Origin: Pardosa pseudoannulata
Taxonomy: Eukaryota; Arthropoda; Arachnida; Araneae; Lycosidae
Assembly: GCA_032207245.1 (NCBI GenBank)
Contig: CM063498.1
Span: 51,006,846 to 51,070,845, forward strand
Direction of reading: 5' to 3'
DNA: 64,000 nucleotides
Shown: one piece after another, positions 11,797 through 22,262 of the stretch
How the letters are laid out: each line of letters begins with the position of its first letter
How positions within the stretch are numbered: position 1 is the stretch's first letter
The notes under the pieces: model-generated
What the model was told of the DNA's origin: nothing
What the model saw: only the letters and a program-made list of their open reading frames with translations
Databases searched by the model: none
Translations under genes and position numbers: made by a program

Positions 11797-14620
11797 TCCC
11801 CTATATAATAATAGACTAAGTTATCTGTCCGTCTGTCCTCGGATTTATGAAACGGTTGTACCTGGAATGGATAGAGGCATCCGTATTAGATTCTTGATGA
11901 GTTAGGGTTAGCAACGTTCGAAATCTACCCCTTCCTCCCTTTTTCTAGCCTTTAATACCATTATTTCAAGCTCTATTTTCCCCGGTTAAGGCATCTGTAC
12001 ACCTTCGGAGGTGATTTTTTGAAATATTTGAAATTTTTATTTTTAATGTTAATTTTATGATGAAACATAACTTAAAACTATGAAAAATGCAGGTTATATA
12101 GTTTTTGAATAATATTTTCATATTTTATAGAGAAAAATAGGGTGAAATTTGCCCTAAAATTAGGCATTACGCAAAACACGATAACTCCAAATTAAATCAT
12201 GTTATCACTGCTTTGTAAATTTTATAATGTTTCTAATTATATATTTCAGGGAATAGACTACAATCATGGTGATCACAAATATATTTGTGAAGTTATAGGA
12301 ACTTGGGTATAATAACATTGAAAATTTCTCAAAATTTTGATACAAGTCAAGAATTAAACGGCTGTAAATCCCAAAGTAATTAATGTGGAACCACAATTGT
12401 AGTCTATTCCCTGAATATATAATTATATAAGACACACTTAAAATATCTAAGCATTCGGGCTAAATATTTTTGAGTTATCATGTTTTGCGGTAAGCAAAAT
12501 CCCGAAAAAATCAATTTGGAGAAAAATGAAAAAACAACTTAAGATATTAGAAAAACCGTATGTAAACACTTATAATGCCTTAAAATACACCTATTTTTTA
12601 AAGCCCGTCTTTCTTTCTTTGTAAGATAGTAGTTATTTTCTTTCTGGATGCTCGCAATATATTCTTAGGCTTTATTTTGCAAAGAGTAGACTGCTATTTT
12701 TAAGTCGGTAATATATGTTAGACCCTATGAAAATCACTATAATTCCAAAATGAATAATTATATCATTATTTTATAACTTACTTAAGGTTTCAAAATATAT
12801 TCTTTATGTAATGGACTTTTATTATTGTGATCATAAACATATCTGCGAATCTATGGGAATTTCAGTACAACACCTTACGAAAGTTCCCAAACATTTCATG
12901 CGTTCTGTGAATTCAACGGCTGAAAATCACAATTAGTCTGTAATTAATCTTGATATTTGTCTGTTCTATTTCTACATATTTATGTAATATACATTTAAAA
13001 TTTCAAATCCTATGAATTTTAATTTATTGAGATATGTTATGTTATGATGAATGATTAAAATGGACAAAAAATGCTATTTTGAGAAAAGTCAGAAAAAATG
13101 ATTTATGCAAGAATTTCAAAATATGTGTATCTGGATATAAAAAAAACACTAGATTTATGAACATTATCCCCTCTTGTTTGAAATTCAATAAGTTTTTCTC
13201 TTTCTAAGTGCTTTTTTTTGCTACTTTTTTTAAGTTTCGGAGTGAAGTGGAGAGTAGCATCGTATATTTTACTATGATCTAAGTGGTTATACCACTTCAA
13301 AGTTATATGCACAGGATCAGAAATGAGCTCTATAATTAAAACTGATAAAGCAGGGTTTAAAACCATTAATAAATTGGATGGAGTCATCATAGTCTGAGGA
13401 GCTAGTTAGCTAACTGTAATTGAAATATATTCACGACTGTTGTTAGATTGACTGGCTTTCATAAATTTATTGCCGTAAAACTTTATTTGAGGTGTTCTGA
13501 ATACAGAATTTGCATTTTAAAACATTAAAATAAAACTTTTCATTTGAATTACTTATAAAAATAAGAGCAATGTAACTGTAAAATCACAGAAGCACAAGAT
13601 AATTTGACAATGTATCCCTAAATTCATTTCGAGATTCTGATGCTAAACTCAAAGAAATGCTGTTACCAGATTCTTTTAAAAACAATAATACCTTTAAGCA
13701 TAGATTATTTGGTCCAATTTTAATAATATTTTAATTATATCAGAATATTTTGTTGAAATTGACAAGAGAATAAAAGTTTTCAGGCGACTTCCGGCTCATA
13801 AAAGAGCACTTCCGGTATTAAAATTGACTTTGGACTTGCACTAAAAATGCTATAACTCTGGTTCTAAATGAGATACAAAGTTCAAGCTGTTATGTATAGA
13901 TAATACATTGGATTTTAATAATATAATAAAATTTAAAAATTGATATTTGGGTCAAAATTCCTGTTTTAAAGGTGTACAGATGCCTTAAGAGCAGGCTATT
14001 AAATTTATCAATTTATCACTTAATACATAGGTAAAAATAACATTTTTTCTAACATTATGACTGCATTCCTTCAAGCATCTCATTTAATCATTTCTTAATT
14101 TAAATTATTTAAATATCGTCTGCATTATTTTCGTACTTTTTATCACTGAACTTAGATATTACGTAAATAATTTTCTTTTATATTTAGCTTCAATGATAAA
14201 TTAGGTACATATGTGATAATTTTAAATTTAATTATCGATTATTTTTTGTTGCAATGAATATTTTATAACAGGTATTAACAACAAATTCTATCTACCTGCA
14301 GGGTGTAGTGGATATGATAATATCAATCCTTTATTTCCATTAATTACTGTGGCAAAAACATTAGGTAGAACTTACGATAATTTTGACGTAGCTAAGAAAA
14401 TTTTGAATTATCTTTCTAAATGAATTCAACGTGATTCTAAACTGCATTCACAGTATCGGGAGACTTTAGAGGAGTATGAAGATAAACAAATTATTGAGCG
14501 TGTACCAGATAATTCTCAGCCAATAAACAAACTATTTTTTTACCAGCCTCATAGGGTACTTTACAATTCTGGAAAATTAAAAATTTTACTGATCTCGTGA
14601 TATGACGGGCTATATGCTAG
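11797..14620 (+). mobile_element. Non-autonomous Helitron, copy 1 (2.8 kb)
   Basis: Starts TCCCCTATATAATAATAG after a host A and ends CTAG before a host T, as Helitrons do. Eleven bases before the end lies CTCGTGATATGACGGG (14594-14609), a one-arm-mutated form of the 16-bp palindrome CCCGTCATATGACGGG seen across the family. Sequence after the start (CTGTCCGTCTGTCCTCG) and before the end (TACTTTACAATTCTGG) is shared with the copies at 55541 and 60123. No Rep or helicase is present. The interior holds duplicated modules and a large imperfect palindrome. Confidence 0.85.
12170..12495. repeat. Large imperfect palindrome inside Helitron copy 1
   Basis: Segments near 12234-12270 and 12390-12425 are inverted copies (both contain CAGGGAATAGACTACAAT or its complement). 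The similarity extends outward to GCAAAACACGATAACTC near 12172 and its complement near 12487. A diverged direct copy of the left half lies at about 12735-12935. Confidence 0.75.
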
Positions 14621-16157
14621 TTACGTAAGATTGAGTATGGACTTTTAGGTAGATATATATTACATTAATTTTTTGTATAATTTTTAACAATGTAATTAAT
14701 ATTAAACATTAATATTAAATTTTATGTATTTTTTGTTTTACTAAAATGTAATTTTGTTTAAAAAATAGAGAAATATTGAAGTGTGGAGTCTCAGTCAAGT
14801 TTGAGCTCACCCGAAACTAAATCTAACATCTTTCCTTTTCAACATTAGTCTTAAAGTACCCGTCTAAGTTCGCAGAACTTTTTTCTTAAAACGTAAAAAC
14901 TAGTTCATGTTTTTACATTTTTAGATTTATTTTTTATATTATCATAGAGAATTGCACTTAAAAAATTTATTCCTGGAGAAGTTTCTATAAAATTTCTAAT
15001 AAATGAAGAAAATTTAGTAAAAAAATCGGGTTTTGTCAAAAGGTCTAATTTTTTTTAATAAATTAAATTATTTCAATATTTTTTGATGCAACACATTTCT
15101 TATACACTGGACTAGTGAATCACCTAAAATCTTTGCTTAATATACATTTGGTAAAAAATTTTGGTCCTTCAAAATCATACACATTGAATTTTTAACAAAT
15201 TTTCATTACCTTCATATCATAACTATGAGTGTAACATCATTAAAAATTATCCAAATCTAAAGCTTTTAGGTAATTTACTAGTAAATACTATCAAAAGCAT
15301 TCATAATAATTTTCAACAAAATATTTTAAGAACTTTTTGAGAAATCACATTTCAAGTTTCACCATTTTATTAAAAATACCGTTTTGAGAAAAACGCATTT
15401 GAAGTGTATGAAAGCAACTTTAACTATTAAAAAATTAAAATACATGTTTAAAATTCCCCACACTTTCTTGCTTCAAAACTTTCTAATTGCCTTGTTATAA
15501 AAAATACTAGAAAAATGTTTAAACTAATCTTCATGAAAATTTAAAAAGTTTTGTCCAAAAAATCCTCTTTAAAAAGCTTTAAATTCACAACTTCCGGGTT
15601 CCGAAAGCGCTACTTCCGTTTTGTTTTGACAGCTGTCACTGATGTTTAAACAGCTGTAACTTTTCTTTAAAATGCCGTAGAGACAAAACAAAACTGATTT
15701 AGAAACCTAAGAGGTGAAATTTTAAAATAGAGAAATTTAAAAAAATTATTATTTTTGGCAAAAAATGACGTTTTTAACGTAGACGGATACCTTAAAGAAT
15801 TACTAATATTGATAAAAAAACATTTAAATTTAATTAAAATAATTTTTGGAGTGATGTCAAATTTTAAAAAATCAAAACTTATTATATAGTTTTTATGCAT
15901 AATTCAATTTCTCATTCACAAAACATTTGATATTTTAAACATAAGTTTTAAGATATTACAAAATTTTAATGAATTAAAATCTTACATCTTACTGCAAAAT
16001 TTCTATTATTTCTACCATCATTAATTAATATGGGGACTAATCAAGTTTTTGTTAAATAAGTTTAGTAATTAATATTTAATTTATAAGATTTTAGTCCACT
16101 ATTAGACATCTTATATTATTGATTTAATTACAGTATATAAAAACATTCACAAGACTA
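14621..16157. other. Unannotated AT-rich interval
   Basis: No gene found. A GC-richer patch at 15590-15660 (CTTCCGGGTTCCGAAAGCGC) echoes CTTCCGG motifs inside Helitron copy 1 near 13788, so more transposon debris may be present. Confidence 0.4.
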
Positions 16158-17370
16158 CACTGTCTACCAATAAGTATATATAAGTAAGACACCTGTGATA
16201 GAAAAGATAAACTAACTTTATCCAAAATCAATAGTAGGTAAAGCCTCCACTAGAGGCATTTACAGCGTGAACACTCCGGGACATATTTTCCACAAGTCTT
16301 TGTATTACAGCTAGTGGTATTGTCTTCCATTCGGCTTGTAGACATGCAAGTTCCTTCACCGATTTTGGACGGGTAGTGCACTCCTTAATTCTGCGATCCA
16401 ACTCGTTTCAGAGGTTCTCGATAGAGTTCAGGTCTGGGCTCTGGGCAGGCCAGTCCATTCGATGAACTCCATTGGCACCATACCAAGCCTTGGTTAAACT
16501 CGAAACATGACAACTGGCATTGTCGTCCTGAAAGTAACACGGGTCCAACCCGTGAAACTGCCACAACGTAGGAAGCACATTCTCATCCAAAATAGTGCAA
16601 TAGGCATCGGCGTTGAGTTTACCATGAATGGGGACCAAGGGTCCCAGTCCATACCTGGAGAGACACCCCCAGACTATAATTTCACCTCCGCCTAACTTGA
16701 CTGTTGGCACAATGCATTCTGGCAGGAGAAGTTCTCCAGGCAGACGCCAGACCCAAACCCTGCCATCTGAAAGGTAAAGGGTGAACCTTGATTCGTGGCT
16801 CCAAAGAACCTGTTTCCACTGATTTACGGCCCAATTTCTATGAGCTTTGCACCACATTAACTGAGCAGCGCGGTTGGACTTTGTGATCAAAGGCTTATGG
16901 GCAGCAGCACGACCATGAAAACCAAGCAGATGTGCTTGCTTACGGATGGTATTCATTGAAACAATATTCCCGGGTGCCTGTTGAAACTCCTCGCGGATGA
17001 GGGCCATCGGTTGGGTACGGTTCTTCCCAATTTCTCTGGACAGCACTCGTCGGTCTCTATCTCCCAGTTTCGTTGGTCTGCCACTCGGGGCACATTCCGA
17101 CAATCACCGCTCACCTTCAACTTCTTAATCACATAGCCACTGTCGATTTTGAGTACTTCAGATCGCTAGATATATCCCTTAAGGATCGGCCACATTTGTG
17201 ATACCCGATAATTATACCTTTCTCGAAATCAGAGAGCTCCGAACGGCGCGGCATCTTGCATGCGACTAATCCCGATGCTGTTTTCTACACGATGTATACC
17301 GGCAGAGGACGTCACGTACCGCAGATATCGTCATTTGCATAGGTGCCCAAATACTTATTGATAGACAGTG
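16158..17370 (-). mobile_element. Tc1-like DNA transposon, complete ends, TA duplication
   Basis: Left CACTGTCTACCAATAAGTAT and right end whose complement is CACTGTCTATCAATAAGTAT, with TA outside both (16156-16157 and 17371-17372). Length 1213 bp, normal for Tc1 elements. It holds one damaged transposase gene on the minus strand. Confidence 0.9.
16228..17254 (-). pseudogene. Tc1-like transposase pseudogene, catalytic Asp replaced by His
   Basis: The start at 17254 opens MPRRSELSDFEKGIIIGYHK, the N-terminal DNA-binding region, which is broken by a frame change and TGA near 17130. A long open part (16408-17103) carries the linker (SGRPTKLGDRDRRVL) and the DDE catalytic core. The first catalytic position, normally WSDESRF, reads WSHESRF. 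The second (FQDDNASCH) and the third region (SPDLNSIENL) are present. A TGA replaces the Trp after IENL, and homology then continues through NELDRRIKECTTRPK to TAA-like ends at 16228. It therefore has three independent lesions: frameshift, nonsense change and active-site loss. It was mobilised or inherited passively, and cannot make active transposase. Confidence 0.9.
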
Positions 17371-17503
17371 TATAAGTTCATAGTTTAGCGCAATCAGATA
17401 ATGCTCGATTAACAATAACACTATAAAATAATTGTTAATGGAGAATTTTAATAAAAAATACTGAATTTTGGGATATAACATTAATTTTTCATTGAAGAAA
17501 ACC

Positions 17504-17867
17504 TTATAGCAACAGCTTTCAAATTATAATAACACGTTTCCTTAATATTGAGTTAACCATATGATTCGTAGGTTGGTTTGGAAAGAATGGCTAGGAATAT
17601 CCAAGCCCACAGTAAGATTTGAAAAGAACTCGCCCACTCAGAACTATTCAAGAACTAAACAAAAAATGCCTCGAGAGGAATGGAACACTATTTCTCAAAG
17701 ATAGCTCAATGGTTTAGTAGACAGTACCAACAAATGCAAGGTGCACTAGCGTCCGAAGAAAGTATATTCCTTATCGAGGAGACATATACCCCATATCTTT
17801 CCGTCAAGGAAATTCATTTTGTTATGATTTTCCATGTTTTAAAATCTCTTTCAATTTTGCATGATAA
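17504..17867. repeat. 364-bp direct repeat, left copy
   Basis: Identical in length to 19717-20080 and differs at only two positions (A/G near 17646 and G/A near 17710). It borders the LINE fragment exactly. The sequence has no recognised domain; short open frames in it are not called. Confidence 0.95.
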
Positions 17868-18107
17868 GTTATTTCCAACGCCTGACCTAGCCTAAGCCAT
17901 ACGGAAAAGATGACTAGTCGCCGAGACAGCAATCGAAACCAGTACCATATTCAAACAATAAACCTAATCAAATTTTGAATAACAACCGAGCCAGACCACC
18001 ATACTGGAACAACCGAAGCACCCCTCGACGGAGGAGCCAACTGCTCTTTATTACAATCAATAGTACATATAAGTTATTTAAACATAAAGACAATCATAGA
18101 AACAGTA

Positions 18108-19199
18108 TTAAATATCAATAGAAATATTAAAGTAAAGCTCCATAAGAGCAAGAAGTCCCATCCTGGACTTGTTAGATTTACAAAGATATTTGATAGGAAC
18201 ATTGTTAAAATTACTAGGAAACCATTGTTTCCTGATTTTTTCACCATGCTTACATGTATAAATTAAATGTTTGAGGGATCCATCATTGTCCCCACACCAG
18301 CAGCTAGGATTCTTCCCGAATAACCTTGCTTGGTGAGCCGGAATGGCCCCATGGCCAGTATAAATCTGATTGATGAAGAAGTTATCTTCGAGCCTACCAA
18401 CGCTCACCGACGGAAAGAATTCAAAAAGATGACGTCCCTTGTCTTCGTTCGTCCATTCCTCTTGCCACTTCTGTAGCGCCTCCTTTAGTAATAAAGACTT
18501 GGTCTGTTGAGTTGAAAAACCAACTTCAAAATCCACTTCCTCCTTTCTCGTGGCTTCTTTAGCCAGTCCGTCCACAATTTCGTTAAACTCTTCACCAACG
18601 TGAGCTTGAACCCAATTCAAATGTATAACTTGACTACAACATCTCAACTTGCTCTTCAAACTCATAATTAAGGAATGTCTACTATTCCCCGTGATCGCAT
18701 ATAAAGCAGAAATAGAATCAGTTCTTATGTAGACCTCTTGTAGGTTGTTCGCCAGAATAAAGTCAAGAGCTTTACTAATAGCTAAGACCTCGCACTTGTA
18801 AACAGTGCCTCTTTCACCGACTCTGTATTGAGCTTTATAGACAATACTATTCTCCTTCACCACGATCAGGGCGAAACCTAACTTATCCAATAATTTCGAA
18901 CCGTCCGTGTATATCATCAAACTTTTATTGCGCTGATCGGACCTTATCCATTCAATTTCGTATTCATCCCATGGGGGAAAAGGAGAGTCAACCTCCCAAT
19001 CCACATCTTCATAACGGATAACTTCTCCGTCAATAATAATACTCTTCCTCTTATGTTTCAATAAATAATATTTTTGTTGCTTTTCGCAAATCAAGTTAAT
19101 AGGTATAACACCGGCAAGAACTTGAAGCGCGGCGGTTGAAACACTGCTATAAGCTTTTGTTATCTTCAACAACGCAATGCGTTGAAGAGAATTTACCAT
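18108..19199 (-). CDS. Retrotransposon RNase H and C-terminal zinc knuckle (ORF2 3' part)
   Basis: An uninterrupted 363-codon frame. The RNase H type 1 catalytic set is visible: Asp in IYTDGS (about residue 99), Glu in CEVLA (137), Asp in IRTDSIS (161), His in VQAHVG (200) and Asp in EIVDGLAKEA (210). A C-x-C-x8-H-x4-C knuckle (CWCG...HLIYTC, about 300-316) closes the protein, as in I, R1 and related clades. It is the tail of an ORF2 polyprotein, not an independent gene: the listed ATG is internal and the RT domain lies upstream in another frame. In the intact element RNase H removes template RNA during target-primed integration. The lack of stop codons suggests a recent insertion. Confidence 0.88.
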   Translation of the reverse strand: MVNSLQRIALLKITKAYSSVSTAALQVLAGVIPINLICEKQQKYYLLKHKRKSIIIDGEVIRYEDVDWEVDSPFPPWDEYEIEWIRSDQRNKSLMIYTDGSKLLDKLGFALIVVKENSIVYKAQYRVGERGTVYKCEVLAISKALDFILANNLQEVYIRTDSISALYAITGNSRHSLIMSLKSKLRCCSQVIHLNWVQAHVGEEFNEIVDGLAKEATRKEEVDFEVGFSTQQTKSLLLKEALQKWQEEWTNEDKGRHLFEFFPSVSVGRLEDNFFINQIYTGHGAIPAHQARLFGKNPSCWCGDNDGSLKHLIYTCKHGEKIRKQWFPSNFNNVPIKYLCKSNKSRMGLLALMELYFNISIDI

Positions 19200-19282
19200 A
19201 TTATATACTCTCCTAGTGTCCCTATACCAAATTTCACAGTTATAAGTTAACTGTTTCTCAATAATATTATTATAAATATTCT

Positions 19283-19700
19283 TCAGTAAGATAGAGTTGA
19301 CACCCCATCGAACCCTTCTAATACTTTTACCATACTTTTACTAATTTTTACCATAAAATTAGTAATTTTTTCCTTAAGCTGTCTCAGATGAGCAGTCCAA
19401 GTTAATTTATTATCGATGTGTACCCCAAGGTACTCAATAACCTTTTTATGCTTAATTTTAATATTGCCTATCTTAATAGTGGGGAAAGACCTTATGTTTT
19501 TCCCTAATTTTATAATTGTATAAGTGCACTTATTCTCACTAAAACTTAGGCCACATTCAATAGCCCAATTGTAAATTTTTTCCAAATAAGGTTTCGTAAC
19601 CTCTCCAAAATAACGTGGGGCATTAGCCTTAACTAATAAGCAAATGTCATCCGCATAAGCTTGAATGACATAATTGTCACTACTTCCTAATATTTCCTTT
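19283..19700 (-). pseudogene. Reverse transcriptase fragment (palm and thumb)
   Basis: Contains the YADD active-site motif (about 19640-19655), then a run of thumb-region sequence through VKVLEGFDGVSTL. The frame breaks between this part and the RNase H ORF at about 19200-19285, and the N-terminal fingers and endonuclease are absent, so the enzyme cannot be made. Confidence 0.85.
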
Positions 19701-19716
19701 TAACCTTGAAAACCTT

Positions 19717-20080
19717 TTATAGCAACAGCTTTCAAATTATAATAACACGTTTCCTTAATATTGAGTTAACCATATGATTCGTAGGTTGGTTTGGAAAGAA
19801 TGGCTAGGAATATCCAAGCCCACAGTAAGATTTGAAAAGAACTCGCCCACTCAGAACTGTTCAAGAACTAAACAAAAAATGCCTCGAGAGGAATGGAACA
19901 CTATTTCTCAAAGATAGCTCAATAGTTTAGTAGACAGTACCAACAAATGCAAGGTGCACTAGCGTCCGAAGAAAGTATATTCCTTATCGAGGAGACATAT
20001 ACCCCATATCTTTCCGTCAAGGAAATTCATTTTGTTATGATTTTCCATGTTTTAAAATCTCTTTCAATTTTGCATGATAA
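19717..20080. repeat. 364-bp direct repeat, right copy
   Basis: 362 of 364 bases match the left copy at 17504-17867. Flanking bases diverge abruptly at both ends. Confidence 0.95.
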
Positions 20081-21110
20081 ATAGAATGTTCTACCTGTAT
20101 TACATAGTACTTAGTTTTTTTTCAATCATCGCCTGTGATTAATTATTCGAAAAGATATCTTGGTTCCTTAGCAATTGTCAAACAGTAAATTAATGTACAC
20201 AAATAACGTCCAGATGATATGGTCAAAGTGCTGAAGAGGATCGATATGTATCCCTAATAGCTAAAAGAACCAGAAATATCATTCCTAGTAAAATAGCTGC
20301 AACTGCTACATGTATATGTATATCAAGAGTCGCGGACTGAGTCATCAAAAGTGAAATCCATTTTTAATTACTTAATCGAGTGCAAGATTTATCAACACCG
20401 CGATAATGAGAATCACCATTTCTACGGCTCCTAACCAGGGGTAAGGAAAGCTCTCCCAGGCATGTGCGAAAAGTTTAACCAAAAACTAGGAAAATAGAAT
20501 GTCTTTTGACGTACCTTCAGTTAGCTAGAGTTGCGATCAAAGTGAAACTGATAAACTTGACTCAAGTGAGTCAAGTTTAATGTCAAGTGAGACGAGGGGC
20601 ACTTTTCCAGGCAAATTCAATATTTTTGTGATCTATAAATCAGACAAGTGGTTACCCAAAATTGCAAAGTTACAGCTCAGAATCTGATTGTACCATACAG
20701 ATCCTGTGAGATTCCACATGGGCCTAGGATAAAGAATGCTCGTTAGGATTTCACTGATGAGTAAAAGGATGCAATTGTGCTCTTATAGTGAAATTATTAC
20801 TTCCATAACAATATGAAACTAAAATTGGGGGAAATAATTTAGATTCAGTTTTTAATATATTACATATATAAATATACACACATGTATATTAATAATATAA
20901 TTTTTTAGGCTTTAGGAAAATCGTGTAACAAAATTTTTACCACGACTTTGTTTAAAATAACATAGTAAATTAAAAACTTTCTTTTTTTACAGCAGACAGA
21001 AAAATGTATCAGGAGTGGCCAGAAAGAGTCTTCCTCTCCACTGTGGTAGGTAGCACCTATACATCTGAAGATTTACATACATGTCTATAGTGCTAAGTAA
21101 GGATGATATA
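20081..21110. other. Unannotated interval
   Basis: Contains a perfect 12-bp inverted repeat (20553-20578, AAACTTGACTCA and complement). A pyrimidine tract plus CAG at 20991 precedes a short open frame starting at 21004, too short and isolated to call as an exon. Confidence 0.4.
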
Positions 21111-22228
21111 CACTGGTGTCACTGAATTAGGGATACCTACCTAGTAACAAGTTGGGCATCCTCTGGCCTTGATAGCGGCTGCCACACGACGAGGAATAAA
21201 TTCAAGTTTCCAGGAAACGTCCCAGGGAAATGGCTTGCCAAACATTGGCTAAAGCTGTTCATAATTCAGTAACATTCGTTGGTGCTGTGTGAAGGTCTTT
21301 TCACGCCTTGTTCCCAAACATTCAAAAATTGCTCAAAATGATTTAAGTCTGGGCTTCTAGGTGGCCAATTTATGACAGAAACGTTAGAGGAATGGTCATC
21401 CAACCAACCAGTAGCCAACTGGGCCTTGTAAGAGGTACAGTTGTCTTGCTGGAAAACTCCATTACAGTGCGAACAACGGAACAGCATAAACTGATGGAGG
21501 TGATCACCCAGCAACTCTATATACTAAATTGCATTGATAGGTTGGTACACGCACCAAAGAATGCCACGAAAAAACACCCCAGACCATGATTGAACCACCA
21601 TGCCTTTGTACAGTTTCACCTGGCATGCAGGATCCATGAGCCTGCTGCCATATTCTCATCCTCCTGTCGGCGTTTAGTAGAGGGAATCGAGACTCATCTC
21701 TCCATGCTACCCGTTTCCAGTCTCTAAACTCTCTTGCCCAGGCAAGACGTATATCTCGATGGCGTACATAGAGCAATGGTACTCTCATAGGTCGACGGCT
21801 CCCGTAACCCATACGGTTAAGAGAGCGTTGCAGTCCGTTTACTGCTGTGCGACAGGCACCGTCATTCAACTGAGTGGCAATTTGAGCTGTTTGGCACCAC
21901 GCAGTGTCGAGGCTAACTTTCTTTCGCAGTTTGTCCGATCGCTAGTTTTTTTCCACCATTCAGGTATTCTTGGTATACTCTTAACACTGTGAACCTTGAA
22001 AATCTTAACTGTCTGACGACTTCGGAAATTGAATGGCCCATGCGTCGTACACCAACGATTTGTCAGAGATCGAAAGCGTCTAAATCGGGCAGTTTACCAA
22101 CACTGGAAATTCAAACTAATTAAGAACAACCACGGTACGCGTTATATATGCAGTTACCACAGGGCCCTGGGTTGAGCCGAGCTACATAATGGGCATAGCC
22201 CTTGCTATCCCTAATTCAGTGTGTGTGC

Positions 22229-22236
<8 letters not shown>
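21111..22236 (-). mobile_element. Second Tc1-like element, right end eroded into a microsatellite
   Basis: After TA at 21109-21110 the left end reads CACTGGTGTCACTGAATTAG. The right end matches in inverted sense only as far as TATCCCTAATTCAGTG (22206-22221); the outer part is now a GT repeat. Between them is a decayed transposase. Confidence 0.8.
21266..22050 (-). pseudogene. Tc1-like transposase pseudogene, different lineage from the 16-kb copy
   Basis: From the N-terminal side: RRMGHSISEVVRQL and RVYQEYLNGG (helix-turn-helix region, about 21930-22050), then stops. Next comes a 121-codon frame with WKRVAWRDESRF (first catalytic Asp intact) and GGSIMVWGVFSW. A frame change leads to GVFQQDNCTSYKAQLATGWL (second Asp) and PPRSPDLNHFEQF, a degraded form of the SPDLNPIEHLW motif. 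Several frameshifts and stops mean it is dead. Confidence 0.85.

Positions 22237-22262
<26 letters not shown>
22219..22262. repeat. (GT)n(AT)n microsatellite
   Basis: Alternating GT then AT dinucleotides, growing from the expected right terminal repeat of the Tc1 element. Confidence 0.95.

Larger units (their letters stand above)
17868..19716 (-). mobile_element. 5'-truncated I/R1-like non-LTR retrotransposon
   Basis: Only the 3' part of the second ORF and a 3' UTR (17868-18107) remain. Minus-strand translation near 19620-19665 gives QAYADDICLLVKA, the reverse-transcriptase active-site YADD box, cut off just upstream at 19716. The RT thumb continues in 19283-19585 (NKCTYTIIKLGK, YLGVHIDNKLTWTAHL), then a frame change leads into the RNase H ORF. 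No poly(A) tail is visible. It is flanked by 364-bp direct repeats. Confidence 0.9.

Noticed and set aside
17680..17895. 71-codon frame in the left 364-bp repeat
   Set aside because: It runs past the repeat border into the LINE 3' UTR, so it is a chance frame across a junction.
17504..20080. 364-bp repeats as LTRs
   Set aside because: They lack TG...CA ends, a primer-binding site and a polypurine tract, and the enclosed RT-RNase H is of non-LTR type.
20991..21091. Pyrimidine tract and CAG followed by a short open frame
   Set aside because: Isolated, ends after about 30 codons, no partner exon or homology.
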